DNA of 64,000 bases from Bacteroidaceae bacterium (GCA_017615835.1 JAFZZI010000016.1:1-64000), one strand, 5' to 3'. Positions 54,416 to 63,140 are shown, counted from the first letter of the stretch. Notes: generated from the letters alone by a model not told the origin. Made by a program: numbers and translations.

Positions 54416-55321
54416 TCAGAACAGTTTTTCGGGATAGACGCCTTCGCTTACAAGGTTGCGAATCTTGTCAACAACGCCCTGGCGGTCTTCGGCATACGTC
54501 ACGCCAAACCATTTGGAGGTGGTGTCAAGAACTTCCACCGTGGCTGTTCCGCTGTTGATCAGCCTGTTGACCATGAGAGGGATGAAATACTCGGACTTGG
54601 GAATGTCGATATTGTCATTCAGCCATTCCCTGAAGTATTCTTCGGAATAGGTGAAATAATCGGGGGTGAAACCCCAGACATTCATGGATACGGGAGTGTT
54701 GTCAGGAATGGTGACCCATTCGTCACGTTCATCCTTGTAGCAGACTGCACCCTCACGGCGCAGAATTTCTGTACGTTCGACCACTGTCGTCAGATGGTTT
54801 TTGCTGTTCACTTCGCAGATACCGCGTGAAACCTTGCCGTTTTCGCTGAGGGTATTGGCAACACGGAAGCCCACCATTGAATATGTGTTACGGGCACCTT
54901 CGGGAAGAGAGGAGAGGAAGTTACCCATGACTGCGAAGCAGTCGCGTCCGTAGAAATCGTCGGCATTGATTACGCAGAAAGGTTCCTTTATGACATCTTT
55001 TGCCATAAGTACGGCATGATTGGTACCCCATGGCTTGGTACGTCCCTCGGGACATCTGAACCCGGAGGGGAGGTCGTCAATAGACTGAAAAACAACCTCG
55101 GTAGGGACATGTCCTTCATACTTGCCAAGTACCAGTCTGCGGAAATCATCCTCGAAGTCCTTGCGGATAACGAAAACGACTTTGCCAAAGCCGCTGCGAA
55201 TAGCATCGAAAACCGAATAATCCATGATTGTCTCGCCAGAAGGTCCCAGAGTGTCAAGTTGTTTCAGACCACCATAACGGCTGCCCATGCCGGCTGCCAA
55301 AACAAATAATGTAGGTTTCAT
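54416..55321 (-). CDS. Sugar-phosphate nucleotidyltransferase-like protein
   Basis: From ATG 55321 the product has 301 residues and starts MKPTLFVLAAGMGSRYGGLK, the NTP-transferase signature GxGxRxxxxxK. Later INADDFYG supplies the metal-binding Asp. The fold is that of NDP-sugar pyrophosphorylases. The exact substrate is unclear and the protein lacks an acyltransferase domain. An open extension to 55372 was rejected because the promoter (55343-55373) lies inside it. It is first in the operon with the ABC-F, pepO and U32 genes (9-nt gap). Confidence 0.85.
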   Translation of the reverse strand: MKPTLFVLAAGMGSRYGGLKQLDTLGPSGETIMDYSVFDAIRSGFGKVVFVIRKDFEDDFRRLVLGKYEGHVPTEVVFQSIDDLPSGFRCPEGRTKPWGTNHAVLMAKDVIKEPFCVINADDFYGRDCFAVMGNFLSSLPEGARNTYSMVGFRVANTLSENGKVSRGICEVNSKNHLTTVVERTEILRREGAVCYKDERDEWVTIPDNTPVSMNVWGFTPDYFTYSEEYFREWLNDNIDIPKSEYFIPLMVNRLINSGTATVEVLDTTSKWFGVTYAEDRQGVVDKIRNLVSEGVYPEKLF

Positions 55322-55342
55322 TCTTATATTTTTAAGAGTTTG

Positions 55343-55373
55343 CAAATTTACGGAAAATCGGGAGCATAACAAA
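55343..55373 (-). promoter_or_regulatory. Consensus promoter of the nucleotidyltransferase operon
   Basis: On the minus strand TTTG (55373-55370), 19 bp, then TAAATTTG (55350-55343) match the -33/-7 consensus exactly, 22 bp before the ATG at 55321. Confidence 0.75.
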
Positions 55374-55381
55374 AATGATAT

Positions 55382-55389
55382 TATTTTTG
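55382..55389 (+). promoter_or_regulatory. -7 box for the DUF2809 gene
   Basis: TATTTTTG matches TAnnTTTG exactly and lies back-to-back with the divergent promoter, so the two start points are close together. No -33 TTTG was seen at normal spacing. Confidence 0.45.
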
Positions 55390-55433
55390 TACCGGAGACA
55401 CATGAACATTGTTCAACCTACAATGACAGTCAG

Positions 55434-55814
55434 GTGAAACGCAGACGGTTATACTGGATTCTTACGGCAGCCGCCCTTGTCCCTTTGGGACTCCTGTCTA
55501 GGGAATTCAGTTCGGTTCCCGTCGAAACAGGTGACGCGCTGTGGGCTATGATGGTTTTCAGTTGCCTGCGCATAGTCTGCCTTCGGACCCCTCTGAACAG
55601 GATTGCCCTGTATTCAATGCTCATTTCTGTTGCAGATGAGTTGTCGCAACTGGTATCGTGGTCCTGGCTGGACCGACTCCGCTCCACCACAATCGGGCAT
55701 CTGATACTTGGCCAGGGGTTTCTTTGGGCCGACATTGCCGCCTACGCCATAGGCATCGCACTGATATGGCTTGTGGCAGGATGGCTGGAGCATAACTGTG
55801 TCAAGTTGCGATAA
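55434..55814 (+). CDS. DUF2809 family small membrane protein
   Basis: From GTG 55434 the product has 126 residues with four hydrophobic segments. GLLSREFSSVPVETGDALWAMMVF, DELSQLVSWSWLDRLRSTTIGHLILGQGF and WADIAAYAIGI match the DUF2809 pattern (small integral membrane proteins of unknown role, VanZ-like in layout). A longer open frame from 55287 runs antisense through the divergent gene and its promoter and is rejected. The start is uncertain because no ATG is in frame. Confidence 0.65.
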   Translation: MKRRRLYWILTAAALVPLGLLSREFSSVPVETGDALWAMMVFSCLRIVCLRTPLNRIALYSMLISVADELSQLVSWSWLDRLRSTTIGHLILGQGFLWADIAAYAIGIALIWLVAGWLEHNCVKLR

Positions 55815-55845
55815 CACGGCTCCGCGTCAGGCTGAAACCGGGCAT

Positions 55846-57246
55846 CTACTCTGCCGGAGTGTATTCAAACCCTCGGAAAGAAGACGGGAAAGACTTGTCG
55901 GAAACCAGGCCTATACGCAAAGCATAGAAACCTCCGTAGGTATTATGATGCATGCCCGACACGTCAATATTGTTTGCAAGCTCCTTCCATTTAAAGCAAA
56001 GTGGTTTGCGGATTGCTATCTCGACCTTGTTGTCCCGGTTTGTGATTCTCAATCTGAAACGCCTGCCGACTTTGATGTCCGACATCACCTTGGATTTGGC
56101 ATCACTGTAAACAGCGAGTCCCTGCGCATCGGCAATTACTCCTGCAAAGGCCTGTTCGTCATAGAACAACAGCATTCCGGCTGTACTCTTTCTGTCACGG
56201 CAGACCTTTACCTCAGTGACGTAACGCCTATTCTGGGCTGTCGCAAGCCACAGGTTAAGCGAACTGTCAATGGGCGATCTTTCCGACAGTTTCCAGTTAA
56301 CCCACTGCCAGCCGTATTTGCCGCTGCTGAAAGAATCGGACAGGTTCATGTTGGCGAAAAGCGGCCGTACGTTTTTGGAATCAGCCGACTTGAACCATCC
56401 GTCCTCAGTCCACTCAAGCGGTTCAATGATTGAAACCCTGCCAAGTGTATGGAAGCCGTTGGGATATGCATGGTATATTATATACCACTTGCCATCCGGT
56501 CCTTCGAATGGAGTACCATGACCTTTGGACCACCACTCCTCTGAAGCACTATATGTATGGATTATAGGGTTATAGGGGGAGTTCTCCCATGGGCCGAAGA
56601 TACTCTTGCTGCGAGCTGATACCACCATGTGACTGGTCGGAGGGCCGGCTGTTCCTCCCTCGGCGGTTGTAAGATAATAGTACTCTCCTACTTTCATCAG
56701 TTTTGGAGATTCAAGCCAGAACCCCTCTGTATCCCAATCTTCCGGGAACTGCCATCCTTCATAGGCCACGACAGGATTGCCTTCTACAGACAGTCCATCG
56801 TCAGCCAACCGCACCCTGACCAAGGGAGCATTGCCATTGGAAAGGAAAAGATAGCGCCTGCCGTCCTCGCCGACGGCATGCCCGGGATCGATGCCTCCCA
56901 CCTTCAGGTCAATCGGCTTGCTCCAAGGCCCTCTGATGTCATCGGCCCAAACCACATAATTTGTATTGGCGGCAGGGTAGTATATGTAATAGCGGTCTTT
57001 GTACTTCACAATGTCAGGGGCATACCCGGAGCCCTGAAATTCGGGACATGCCCTGCATACTGGTTCCCAATCATAGAGATTGGTGGAGTGCCAGATAAGC
57101 AAACCCGGATGATATACAAATGAAGAATGAGTGACATAGTAGTCATCGCCATCCTTAAGAATGGTCGGATCGGGATAATCTTGTGCAGCACCCGCAGCAC
57201 ATACGAAAAGCAACGCGGAAGCCAACCCGCATTTCAGATAATTCAT
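55846..57246 (-). CDS. Secreted GH43-family glycoside hydrolase
   Basis: From ATG 57246 the product has 466 residues with a signal peptide ending about AAGAA. The five-blade GH43 propeller begins QDYPDPTI, with the catalytic-base Asp in YPDP. The middle Asp is in GGIDPGHAVGEDG and the general-acid Glu in GFWLESPKL. A C-terminal ~180-residue beta-sandwich (GH43 C2-like) follows. Likely substrates are arabinan, xylan or related side chains. No SusC/D genes are in the window. An ATG at 57273 is excluded because a TACCTTTG -7 box overlaps it. A second GH43 locus lies 3 kb away. Confidence 0.9.
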   Translation of the reverse strand: MNYLKCGLASALLFVCAAGAAQDYPDPTILKDGDDYYVTHSSFVYHPGLLIWHSTNLYDWEPVCRACPEFQGSGYAPDIVKYKDRYYIYYPAANTNYVVWADDIRGPWSKPIDLKVGGIDPGHAVGEDGRRYLFLSNGNAPLVRVRLADDGLSVEGNPVVAYEGWQFPEDWDTEGFWLESPKLMKVGEYYYLTTAEGGTAGPPTSHMVVSARSKSIFGPWENSPYNPIIHTYSASEEWWSKGHGTPFEGPDGKWYIIYHAYPNGFHTLGRVSIIEPLEWTEDGWFKSADSKNVRPLFANMNLSDSFSSGKYGWQWVNWKLSERSPIDSSLNLWLATAQNRRYVTEVKVCRDRKSTAGMLLFYDEQAFAGVIADAQGLAVYSDAKSKVMSDIKVGRRFRLRITNRDNKVEIAIRKPLCFKWKELANNIDVSGMHHNTYGGFYALRIGLVSDKSFPSSFRGFEYTPAE

Positions 57247-57270
57247 AATCGGATAGTTTGTAGTGACCAT

Positions 57271-57278
57271 CAAAGGTA
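57271..57278 (-). promoter_or_regulatory. -7 box for the GH43 gene
   Basis: The minus strand reads TACCTTTG, an exact TAnnTTTG, 24 bp before the ATG at 57246. No -33 box was seen. Confidence 0.5.
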
Positions 57279-57341
57279 CTAATAAATGGCAGTATTCGGC
57301 GGATGACTGAATAAAAAAGGGAGGATATACCCTCCATAAAC

Positions 57342-57366
57342 AAAAAAGACGCCTAAGCGTCTTTTT
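57342..57366 (-). terminator. Bidirectional terminator between tRNA and GH43 gene
   Basis: GACGC-CTAA-GCGTC (57348-57361) is flanked by A-runs and T-runs on both sides, so it works on either strand. In the minus direction it lies directly after the tRNA. Confidence 0.85.
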
Positions 57367-57367
57367 G

Positions 57368-57439
57368 TTGCGGAGGGAGGATTCGAACCTCCGACCTTTA
57401 GGTTATGAGCCTAACGAGCTACCTCTGCTCCACTCCGCG
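57368..57439 (-). tRNA. Initiator tRNA-Met (CAT)
   Basis: The 72-nt cloverleaf reads from 57439 downward. Acceptor CGCGGAG pairs with CTCCGCA except for C1xA72. The D-stem is GAGC/GCTC, giving A11:U24. The anticodon loop is CTCATAA (CAT) and the T-arm GGAGG-TTCGAAT-CCTCC. The C1xA72 mismatch and A11:U24 are initiator marks. The anticodon stem is TTAGG/CCTAA, so only two of the usual three G-C pairs next to the loop are present (29:41 is A:U). CCA is not encoded. Confidence 0.92.
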
Positions 57440-57525
57440 ATGTTTTCAGTTGCGAAAATACTCCATTCTTCCAAAAGTGGTGTTTATTTTCACTCTATTT
57501 AACCTATCTTTTTTCCCAGATTTTG

Positions 57526-57533
57526 TATTTTTG
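57526..57533 (+). promoter_or_regulatory. -7 box for the tetR operon
   Basis: TATTTTTG matches TAnnTTTG exactly, 22 bp before the ATG at 57556. Confidence 0.5.
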
Positions 57534-57555
57534 TGCACTTTATTGTCTGTATTTC

Positions 57556-58146
57556 ATGCCGAGCGAGAAAACCAGGCTGATTCTTCTGGCTGCTGCCAAA
57601 AGGGTCTTCATAAAAAACGGATATGACGGAGCAACAATGAGCGATATAGCCGTCGAATCCGGGAAGGGTCGTCGGACTCTCTACATGTACTATGAGAACA
57701 AACTGGAAATTTACGAGGATGTCATTAACCATGAACTGCAGAGTATTATCGATGCCCTTACTGAAATATACAACAAGGACATTCCACCCCAGCAGAAGAT
57801 TGTCGAAGTAGTCTATGGACGGATGACCATACTGAAAGAAACAGTCTATCGCAACGGCACGCTGCGCTCCGGTTTTTTCCGTGACATCTGGACCGTCGAG
57901 CATTTCCGCAAAGAGTTTGACAGAAAGGAGAACAAGATTCTGATGAACATAATTCTTGAGGGTAAGGCTATGGGTATATTTGATGTCCAGCATGCCAGTC
58001 TCACAGCTACTTTTCTGCAATACTGCATGAGAGGTTTTGAGGTTCCTTTCACACAGGGCAAACTTAAGCGCGGGCATACAAATGACGAGTTGAAGGCTGA
58101 AGCGCAGAAGATTATCTACGGTATTTTGGGATATAATAAAAAATAA
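57556..58146 (+). CDS. TetR/AcrR-family transcriptional regulator
   Basis: From ATG 57556 the product has 196 residues. The N-terminal helix-turn-helix reads MPSEKTRLILLAAAKRVFIKNGYDGATMSDIAVESGKGRRTLYMYYENKLEIYEDV; the rest is an all-helical ligand domain. An ATG at 57523 is possible but lies upstream of the -7 box and adds unrelated residues. It is 9 nt before fabG and may sense an acyl or lipid ligand, as FabR-like TetR proteins do (inference from the neighbour). Confidence 0.9.
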   Translation: MPSEKTRLILLAAAKRVFIKNGYDGATMSDIAVESGKGRRTLYMYYENKLEIYEDVINHELQSIIDALTEIYNKDIPPQQKIVEVVYGRMTILKETVYRNGTLRSGFFRDIWTVEHFRKEFDRKENKILMNIILEGKAMGIFDVQHASLTATFLQYCMRGFEVPFTQGKLKRGHTNDELKAEAQKIIYGILGYNKK

Positions 58147-58155
58147 AGACAGAAC

Positions 58156-58902
58156 ATGGGAATTCTTTCAGGAAAGACAGTATTGCTGACGGGGGCCACA
58201 CGAGGCATCGGCAGGGCCATGGCCAGCTGTTTTGCAAAGGAGGGCGCCGAACTGGCATTCACCTATCTCAACAGTGACGAAAAATGCAAATCTCTTGAAA
58301 ATGAATTACGGTCACTTGGCGTGAAGGCAAAAGGTTACAAATCTGACGCTTCTGATTTTGCCCAGACCGGGCAGACAGTACAGCAGGTTGTCAACGACTT
58401 CGGCAAAATAGACATTCTGGTGAACAACGCAGGCATTACCAAGGATGGCCTTGTCTTCCGTATCAGCGAAGAGTCCTGGGACGAAGTGATTGACAGCAAC
58501 CTGAAGTCTGCCTTCAACTACATTCACGCCTGTGTTCCTCTGATGTTGAAGCAGAGGAGCGGCAACATTCTCTCTGTATCTTCGATTGTCGGCATGCACG
58601 GGAACCCTGGCCAATGCAACTATGCTGCATCAAAAGCGGGGATAATAGGTCTGACTAAATCTCTGGCAAAAGAGATTGGATCGCGCAATATCAGGGTTAA
58701 CGCCATAGCTCCAGGTTTCGTCCTGACAGAGATGACCTCAAAAATGAACGAAGAGACCTTGAGGAAGTGGTGTCAGGATATTCCGATGCAACGTGGCGGA
58801 ACTCCTGAGGAGATTGCTCAGTCTGCCCTGTTTCTCATTTCTGACATGTCTTCTTACGTAACAGGACACATCCTTCAGGTTGACGGTGGCAGATGCATAT
58901 AA
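58156..58902 (+). CDS. fabG: 3-oxoacyl-ACP reductase
   Basis: This 248-residue short-chain dehydrogenase has TGATRGIGRAMA (NADPH binding, about 12-23), NNAGIT, SSIVGMHGNPGQCNYAASKAG (Ser-Tyr-Lys catalytic residues) and a C-terminal GHILQVDGGRCI, the FabG signature. It reduces 3-oxoacyl-ACP in fatty-acid elongation. It lies 9 nt after the tetR gene, and its end overlaps the start of the pseudouridine synthase gene. Confidence 0.93.
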   Translation: MGILSGKTVLLTGATRGIGRAMASCFAKEGAELAFTYLNSDEKCKSLENELRSLGVKAKGYKSDASDFAQTGQTVQQVVNDFGKIDILVNNAGITKDGLVFRISEESWDEVIDSNLKSAFNYIHACVPLMLKQRSGNILSVSSIVGMHGNPGQCNYAASKAGIIGLTKSLAKEIGSRNIRVNAIAPGFVLTEMTSKMNEETLRKWCQDIPMQRGGTPEEIAQSALFLISDMSSYVTGHILQVDGGRCI

Positions 58903-59614
58903 CGTGGAAGTACTCTATGATGACAACCATATAGTCATTGTCTCGAAGAATTCTTCCGAGATAGTGCAGGGCGACAAGACCGGCGATCCGACACTCGCCG
59001 ATGCGGTTGCGGCATGGCTCAAGCAGAAGTACTGCAAACCCGGCCGTGTTTTTGTCGGGGTCGTTCACCGTCTTGACCGCCCGGTGAGCGGCGTTGTGGT
59101 CTTCGCTAAAACCAGCAAGGCTCTTTCCAGACTGAACAACATGTTCCGCGAAGGAAGTGTGAACAAACGCTATCTCGCAATCGTTAAGAACCGCCCGCCA
59201 CAACAGGAGGGAGAACTGATACATTGGCTTGTAAGGAACGAAAGTAAAAACCGTTCTTACGCATACGACAAGGAAAAGCCCGGCAGCAAAAAGGCTGTGC
59301 TACACTATCGTCACATCGCCAGTTCTGTCAACTACCATCTGCTTGAGGTGTCGCTGATGACAGGACGGCACCACCAGATTCGCTGTCAACTGTCGAAAAT
59401 CGGTTGTCCCATCAAGGGAGACATCAAGTACGGAGCTGAGCGGACGAATCCGGACGGAAGCATTTCACTTCATGCTTTCAGTGTCAGTTTCGAGCATCCA
59501 GTGTCACACAATAGAGTAACCGTGCAGGCTTCGCTGCCGGAGGATACCCTTTGGCAAAGTTTCAGTGGTGTCATTGAGCGGGTGTATCCTCCCAATCAAC
59601 TAGAACTGCTTTGA
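58886..59614 (+). CDS. RluA-family RNA pseudouridine synthase
   Basis: The product has about 242 residues with the catalytic VHRLDRPVSG near residue 60 and the RluA motifs SLMTGRHHQIRCQL and GCPIKGDIKYG. It isomerises uridine in rRNA or tRNA; the target is not readable from sequence. No S4 domain is present. The start is uncertain: TTG 58880, GTG 58886 or GTG 58904 (just after the fabG stop) are all in frame; the middle one is used. The 3' end overlaps the convergent cyclophilin gene by 44 bp. Confidence 0.88.
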   Translation: MADAYNVEVLYDDNHIVIVSKNSSEIVQGDKTGDPTLADAVAAWLKQKYCKPGRVFVGVVHRLDRPVSGVVVFAKTSKALSRLNNMFREGSVNKRYLAIVKNRPPQQEGELIHWLVRNESKNRSYAYDKEKPGSKKAVLHYRHIASSVNYHLLEVSLMTGRHHQIRCQLSKIGCPIKGDIKYGAERTNPDGSISLHAFSVSFEHPVSHNRVTVQASLPEDTLWQSFSGVIERVYPPNQLELL

Positions 59615-60455
59615 TAATCTTGACGTCAGGTACGGGTCGACCATTCTTGTCAATATGTGACCTGGATATTGAATCGACTACGTTCATACCTTCTACCACT
59701 TCGCCGAAGACAGTATAGTATCCGTCAAGAGTTGGGGCGCCTCCGTTTGTTGCATATTCCTGTATCTGCTCTTTTGAGTAACGGAAAGGCTTGCGGGTTT
59801 TCATTACCGCTTCCGTCTCTTTGTTCAGTTTGTCGTTAAGGACGCTTATCTTGTTATTGTTGTGGTTCCGACGATACTCAAGTATTTCTTGGGCATAGGG
59901 CTGAGTCAGTGAATCCTTCAAGGCTTTGAACCACTTTTTTTCAATTTTTTCCTCACAATCGGCAAGAGTGGAAGCACTGGCCTTGGTACCGGTTATGATA
60001 TAGAACTGCTGACTGGTGGAGAAGTTTACCTGACGTACGCTTGCCTGTCCCACTGCGCCACGCTTATGATAGTAGCGGGCAGGAAATATCTCACCCTTTA
60101 TGGTGTCAGAGTTATCTTCTATGCCCAGGGTGACGCCCGGTGCAGCTCCACGCGACTTGGGGTCGCCTGTCTGAATCTTGAATTTGCGATCCACTCCGAA
60201 AAACAACTGTCCGTCATACACGCCCCTGCGTACATTGCGTACCATATTGTGACGGTGCAAAGGAGTGCCCTGATACAGTTTGATGACAAAATCGCCCATT
60301 GTAGTCTGGAACCTGACATACTGGTCACAATCCGATATTACGGTGTCGGCATCGTCAACAATTGACTCTGGTACTGCCTGCTTTTGTCTGCATGAGTAAA
60401 GTACCGAAGCAGAAAGAGACAAGACTATGTATATCAATACTGTTTTCTTTTTCAT
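59571..60455 (-). CDS. Cyclophilin-type peptidyl-prolyl isomerase lipoprotein
   Basis: The 294-residue product has a lipobox (VLYSC) and a cyclophilin domain (YVRFQTTMGDFVIKLYQGTPLHRHNMVRNVRRGVYDGQLFFGVDRKFKIQTGDPKSRGA). A helical insert of about 80 residues splits the domain before DGYYTVFGEVVEGMNVVDSIS. It would help protein folding in the envelope. Some cyclophilin residues are altered (for example FFGVDRKFKIQTGD in place of FHRVI..FMIQGGD), so activity may be weak. It follows the tandem GH43 gene by 21 nt. Confidence 0.88.
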   Translation of the reverse strand: MKKKTVLIYIVLSLSASVLYSCRQKQAVPESIVDDADTVISDCDQYVRFQTTMGDFVIKLYQGTPLHRHNMVRNVRRGVYDGQLFFGVDRKFKIQTGDPKSRGAAPGVTLGIEDNSDTIKGEIFPARYYHKRGAVGQASVRQVNFSTSQQFYIITGTKASASTLADCEEKIEKKWFKALKDSLTQPYAQEILEYRRNHNNNKISVLNDKLNKETEAVMKTRKPFRYSKEQIQEYATNGGAPTLDGYYTVFGEVVEGMNVVDSISRSHIDKNGRPVPDVKIIKAVLVDWEDTPAQ

Positions 60456-60476
60456 ACTGTCGATTTTCTGTCAGTT

Positions 60477-63077
60477 TCATTTGAAAGACCACCAATCCCA
60501 CTTGAAGCTACAACTGCCCCTGAATACGAAGTATAGGTCGTTTATGCCTTCGGCTCCTTCAACCTTGCAGCTCAGGCTTTTGTAGTTTTTGCCGGGTTTT
60601 ACGTACAAGGCTGCGGCCAAAGGACCGTCAACAGAGTTAAGGCGCACCTCTATGACTCCTTCGGTTTCTGCCATTATATTTGCTGTAAATTTGCCGGCAC
60701 CCCTGCCGAAGTCAACTCCTTTGAGCAGGATATACTCTCCATCGTCCATACCCGTAACAACAAGGCCGCGTTTTCCGTCTGGCACATTTTTCAATCCGTA
60801 TCCCCATGCCATAGTCTCAGCCTCAACCTTCCTGAAAGGGTTAAACGGTTCGATCTGGCTGAGGGTGCAGTCTTGCCAGTATGGTAACTCCTGTATGGTG
60901 CCGTCGACATTATAGGTCATTTCAGCACCGGATACGCTGCGGCGCTCGTGATGCCTGAAGGTTTCGATATGCATAATGTCGTAGTTCAAGCCGAATACAT
61001 ACGATCTTCCCTTGTAGTCAGCAATGCCGGGATGATTGCCGCGGGTGCGCTGAGTGTGGTTCATTATGTGTCCTTTGTACTCCCATGGCCCCAGAGGAGA
61101 GTCGCTCATGGCATAGCCGATTCCTTCCGGGCAGCAGGTTGATGCGAAGGCCAGATAATAGTGGCCATCTCTTTTCCAGAACCATGGACCCTCCTGATAG
61201 TCGGTTATTTTTGGATACTTCATAATATCGCCGCTATAGGATATCATATCTTCGTTCAGTTTCACGCAATAGAGTGTGGGGTTACCCCAATACATATATG
61301 CCTGCCCGTCGTCATCAATCCAGACAGTGGGGTCTATATCATCCCAGTGCTCCTGCTGCCAGACAAGGGGTCTGCCTATCGGGTCTTTAAATGGGCCTTC
61401 AGGCTTGTCGGCCACAAGCACACCGATTCCGTGGCCGTGAAGCGGGCAGTACATGTAGAACTTGCCATTCCGGGGAACAACCTGCAGGGCCCACGCTCCA
61501 TTGTCGCGGCTGCGCCATTCAAAGTCTTTTGTCGAAGCTACTGAACCATGATCGCGCCAATTCACCATATCGGTCGAAGAATAGAGTAGCCAATCGTACA
61601 TCTCAAAGTTGTTGGCATAGTCTTCATCATGGGTGGTATAAAGGTAGAAGACCCCGTCATAGACCATTGGAGCAGGATCTGCCGTGTATTTGGTTTGAAT
61701 GACCGGCATGTTGACTGTCTGGTTGAACTTCCACCAGTCAAGATCGAAGAAATCGCCGTCGCCTCCTCTGAAACGTATATATACGTCATGAATGCCTGTG
61801 GCATCTGTCTTCACATCAGCATACTGGACAGCTCCCTCACCGGTGATGTCGATTGTACAGACAGGTGTTCCCTGCATCTCGTCGAGATAGAATTCAATGG
61901 CTGCCTTGTTTTTGAAGGCAGCTATCTCGACTGTGGCCAGCACCGGAGACTTGTCACCCAAGTCAACCTGACGAACCTTAAGCCAGTCACCGTTGTTGAT
62001 TGAGGTGACATAGTGTGTCCTGCCGGCGCGGCTATCATTTTTAAGCCCGTAAGAGTCGGCCATTGTCTCAGCTTCGACTCTTGTATATGGGTCTATTGTA
62101 CCCAGCGGACTCACACCCTGCTTTGTGAAGGGGATGAACGGTATTGTTCCGTCAGGATTGTAACTGAATTCCTCAACGCATGTCGAGCGGCGGAATCCGC
62201 CTCCGCCTGGCAGTAGGCCGTTGTGATAGAACATGTAGTTGTGTCCTTTATACTCTACCTGACCACCATGTATGGTGAAACTGTTCTCAGCCTCGTCCAT
62301 GATGCGTCCACGATAGGTCCAAGGGCCGTCAATGGTGGGGGCAGTTGAATATGCCATATGTTCGGGAACACCCCCGGAGGGATAAGATATGTAATAGAGG
62401 CCATTTCTCTTTGTCACCCAAGGGCCTTCTTCGTATCCGACCATCATCTCTTCCTTGCCACCGTTAGCCCAGTTAGCCTTCATCGACTCCGGGCCGAAAC
62501 AGGCCGGATCATGAAAACCGGGAACCTCTTTGTAGCCGTCACGGAACGATATCATGTCATCGTTAAGCTGTCCATACCAGCAGCCTTTGTTACCCCAGAA
62601 CAGATATGCCTTGCCGTCATCATCTATGAATACCGTGGGATCGATAAAACTGAACCCTTCTGCCAACGGAGCGCCGATGGCGTCTTGCCACGGTCCCTGT
62701 GGATCGTCTGCAACAGCTACTGCAAGTGCATCTCCTCCTCTTGCGGTATTGCAGCATACATACCAATACCATTTGCCATTCCTCTCAACCGCCTGCGAGG
62801 CCCATGCACGATCTCCATGACGGGCCCACTTGAAGGTTTCGGTTGTAACCTGGGTCCCAAGATATGTCCAGTTAACCATGTCTGTAGTCTTGTATAGAAG
62901 CCAGTCCTTCATCTTGAAGTACTGTGCATCATCCTCATCGTGGTCAACAAACAGGTAAAGCGTTCCGTCATGCACATAAGGTGCGGGATCGGGTGTGTAC
63001 ATTGTGTGAATTACCGGGTTCTGGGCAGATGCGCCGATAAACCACAGAAGAGGCAAACAAAAAAGGGTTCTTTTCAT
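60477..63077 (-). CDS. Secreted tandem GH43-CBM6-GH43-CBM6 glycoside hydrolase
   Basis: This 866-residue protein has a signal peptide (about 1-18) and two full GH43 propellers. The first (about 20-320) has Asp30, Asp146 and general-acid Glu217. The second (about 458-740) has Asp467, Asp582 and Glu629. Each is followed by a CBM6-like beta-sandwich beginning VEAETMA (about 333-451 and 750-866). Both catalytic triads look intact, so both halves may be active, perhaps with different linkage preference. Likely substrates are arabinoxylan or arabinan. It is 63 nt downstream of metA and 21 nt upstream of the cyclophilin gene, and could be transcribed with them. Confidence 0.92.
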   Translation of the reverse strand: MKRTLFCLPLLWFIGASAQNPVIHTMYTPDPAPYVHDGTLYLFVDHDEDDAQYFKMKDWLLYKTTDMVNWTYLGTQVTTETFKWARHGDRAWASQAVERNGKWYWYVCCNTARGGDALAVAVADDPQGPWQDAIGAPLAEGFSFIDPTVFIDDDGKAYLFWGNKGCWYGQLNDDMISFRDGYKEVPGFHDPACFGPESMKANWANGGKEEMMVGYEEGPWVTKRNGLYYISYPSGGVPEHMAYSTAPTIDGPWTYRGRIMDEAENSFTIHGGQVEYKGHNYMFYHNGLLPGGGGFRRSTCVEEFSYNPDGTIPFIPFTKQGVSPLGTIDPYTRVEAETMADSYGLKNDSRAGRTHYVTSINNGDWLKVRQVDLGDKSPVLATVEIAAFKNKAAIEFYLDEMQGTPVCTIDITGEGAVQYADVKTDATGIHDVYIRFRGGDGDFFDLDWWKFNQTVNMPVIQTKYTADPAPMVYDGVFYLYTTHDEDYANNFEMYDWLLYSSTDMVNWRDHGSVASTKDFEWRSRDNGAWALQVVPRNGKFYMYCPLHGHGIGVLVADKPEGPFKDPIGRPLVWQQEHWDDIDPTVWIDDDGQAYMYWGNPTLYCVKLNEDMISYSGDIMKYPKITDYQEGPWFWKRDGHYYLAFASTCCPEGIGYAMSDSPLGPWEYKGHIMNHTQRTRGNHPGIADYKGRSYVFGLNYDIMHIETFRHHERRSVSGAEMTYNVDGTIQELPYWQDCTLSQIEPFNPFRKVEAETMAWGYGLKNVPDGKRGLVVTGMDDGEYILLKGVDFGRGAGKFTANIMAETEGVIEVRLNSVDGPLAAALYVKPGKNYKSLSCKVEGAEGINDLYFVFRGSCSFKWDWWSFK

Positions 63078-63140
63078 ATAAGTCGGTTATTGTGTATTTA
63101 TCTTTAGTTGTTGTCTGCAGGGTCTGACAAGATTGCGACA

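Noticed and set aside
55287-55433. 49-codon N-terminal extension of the DUF2809 protein
   Set aside because: It runs antisense through the start of the divergent gene and across both promoters, and does not match the family.
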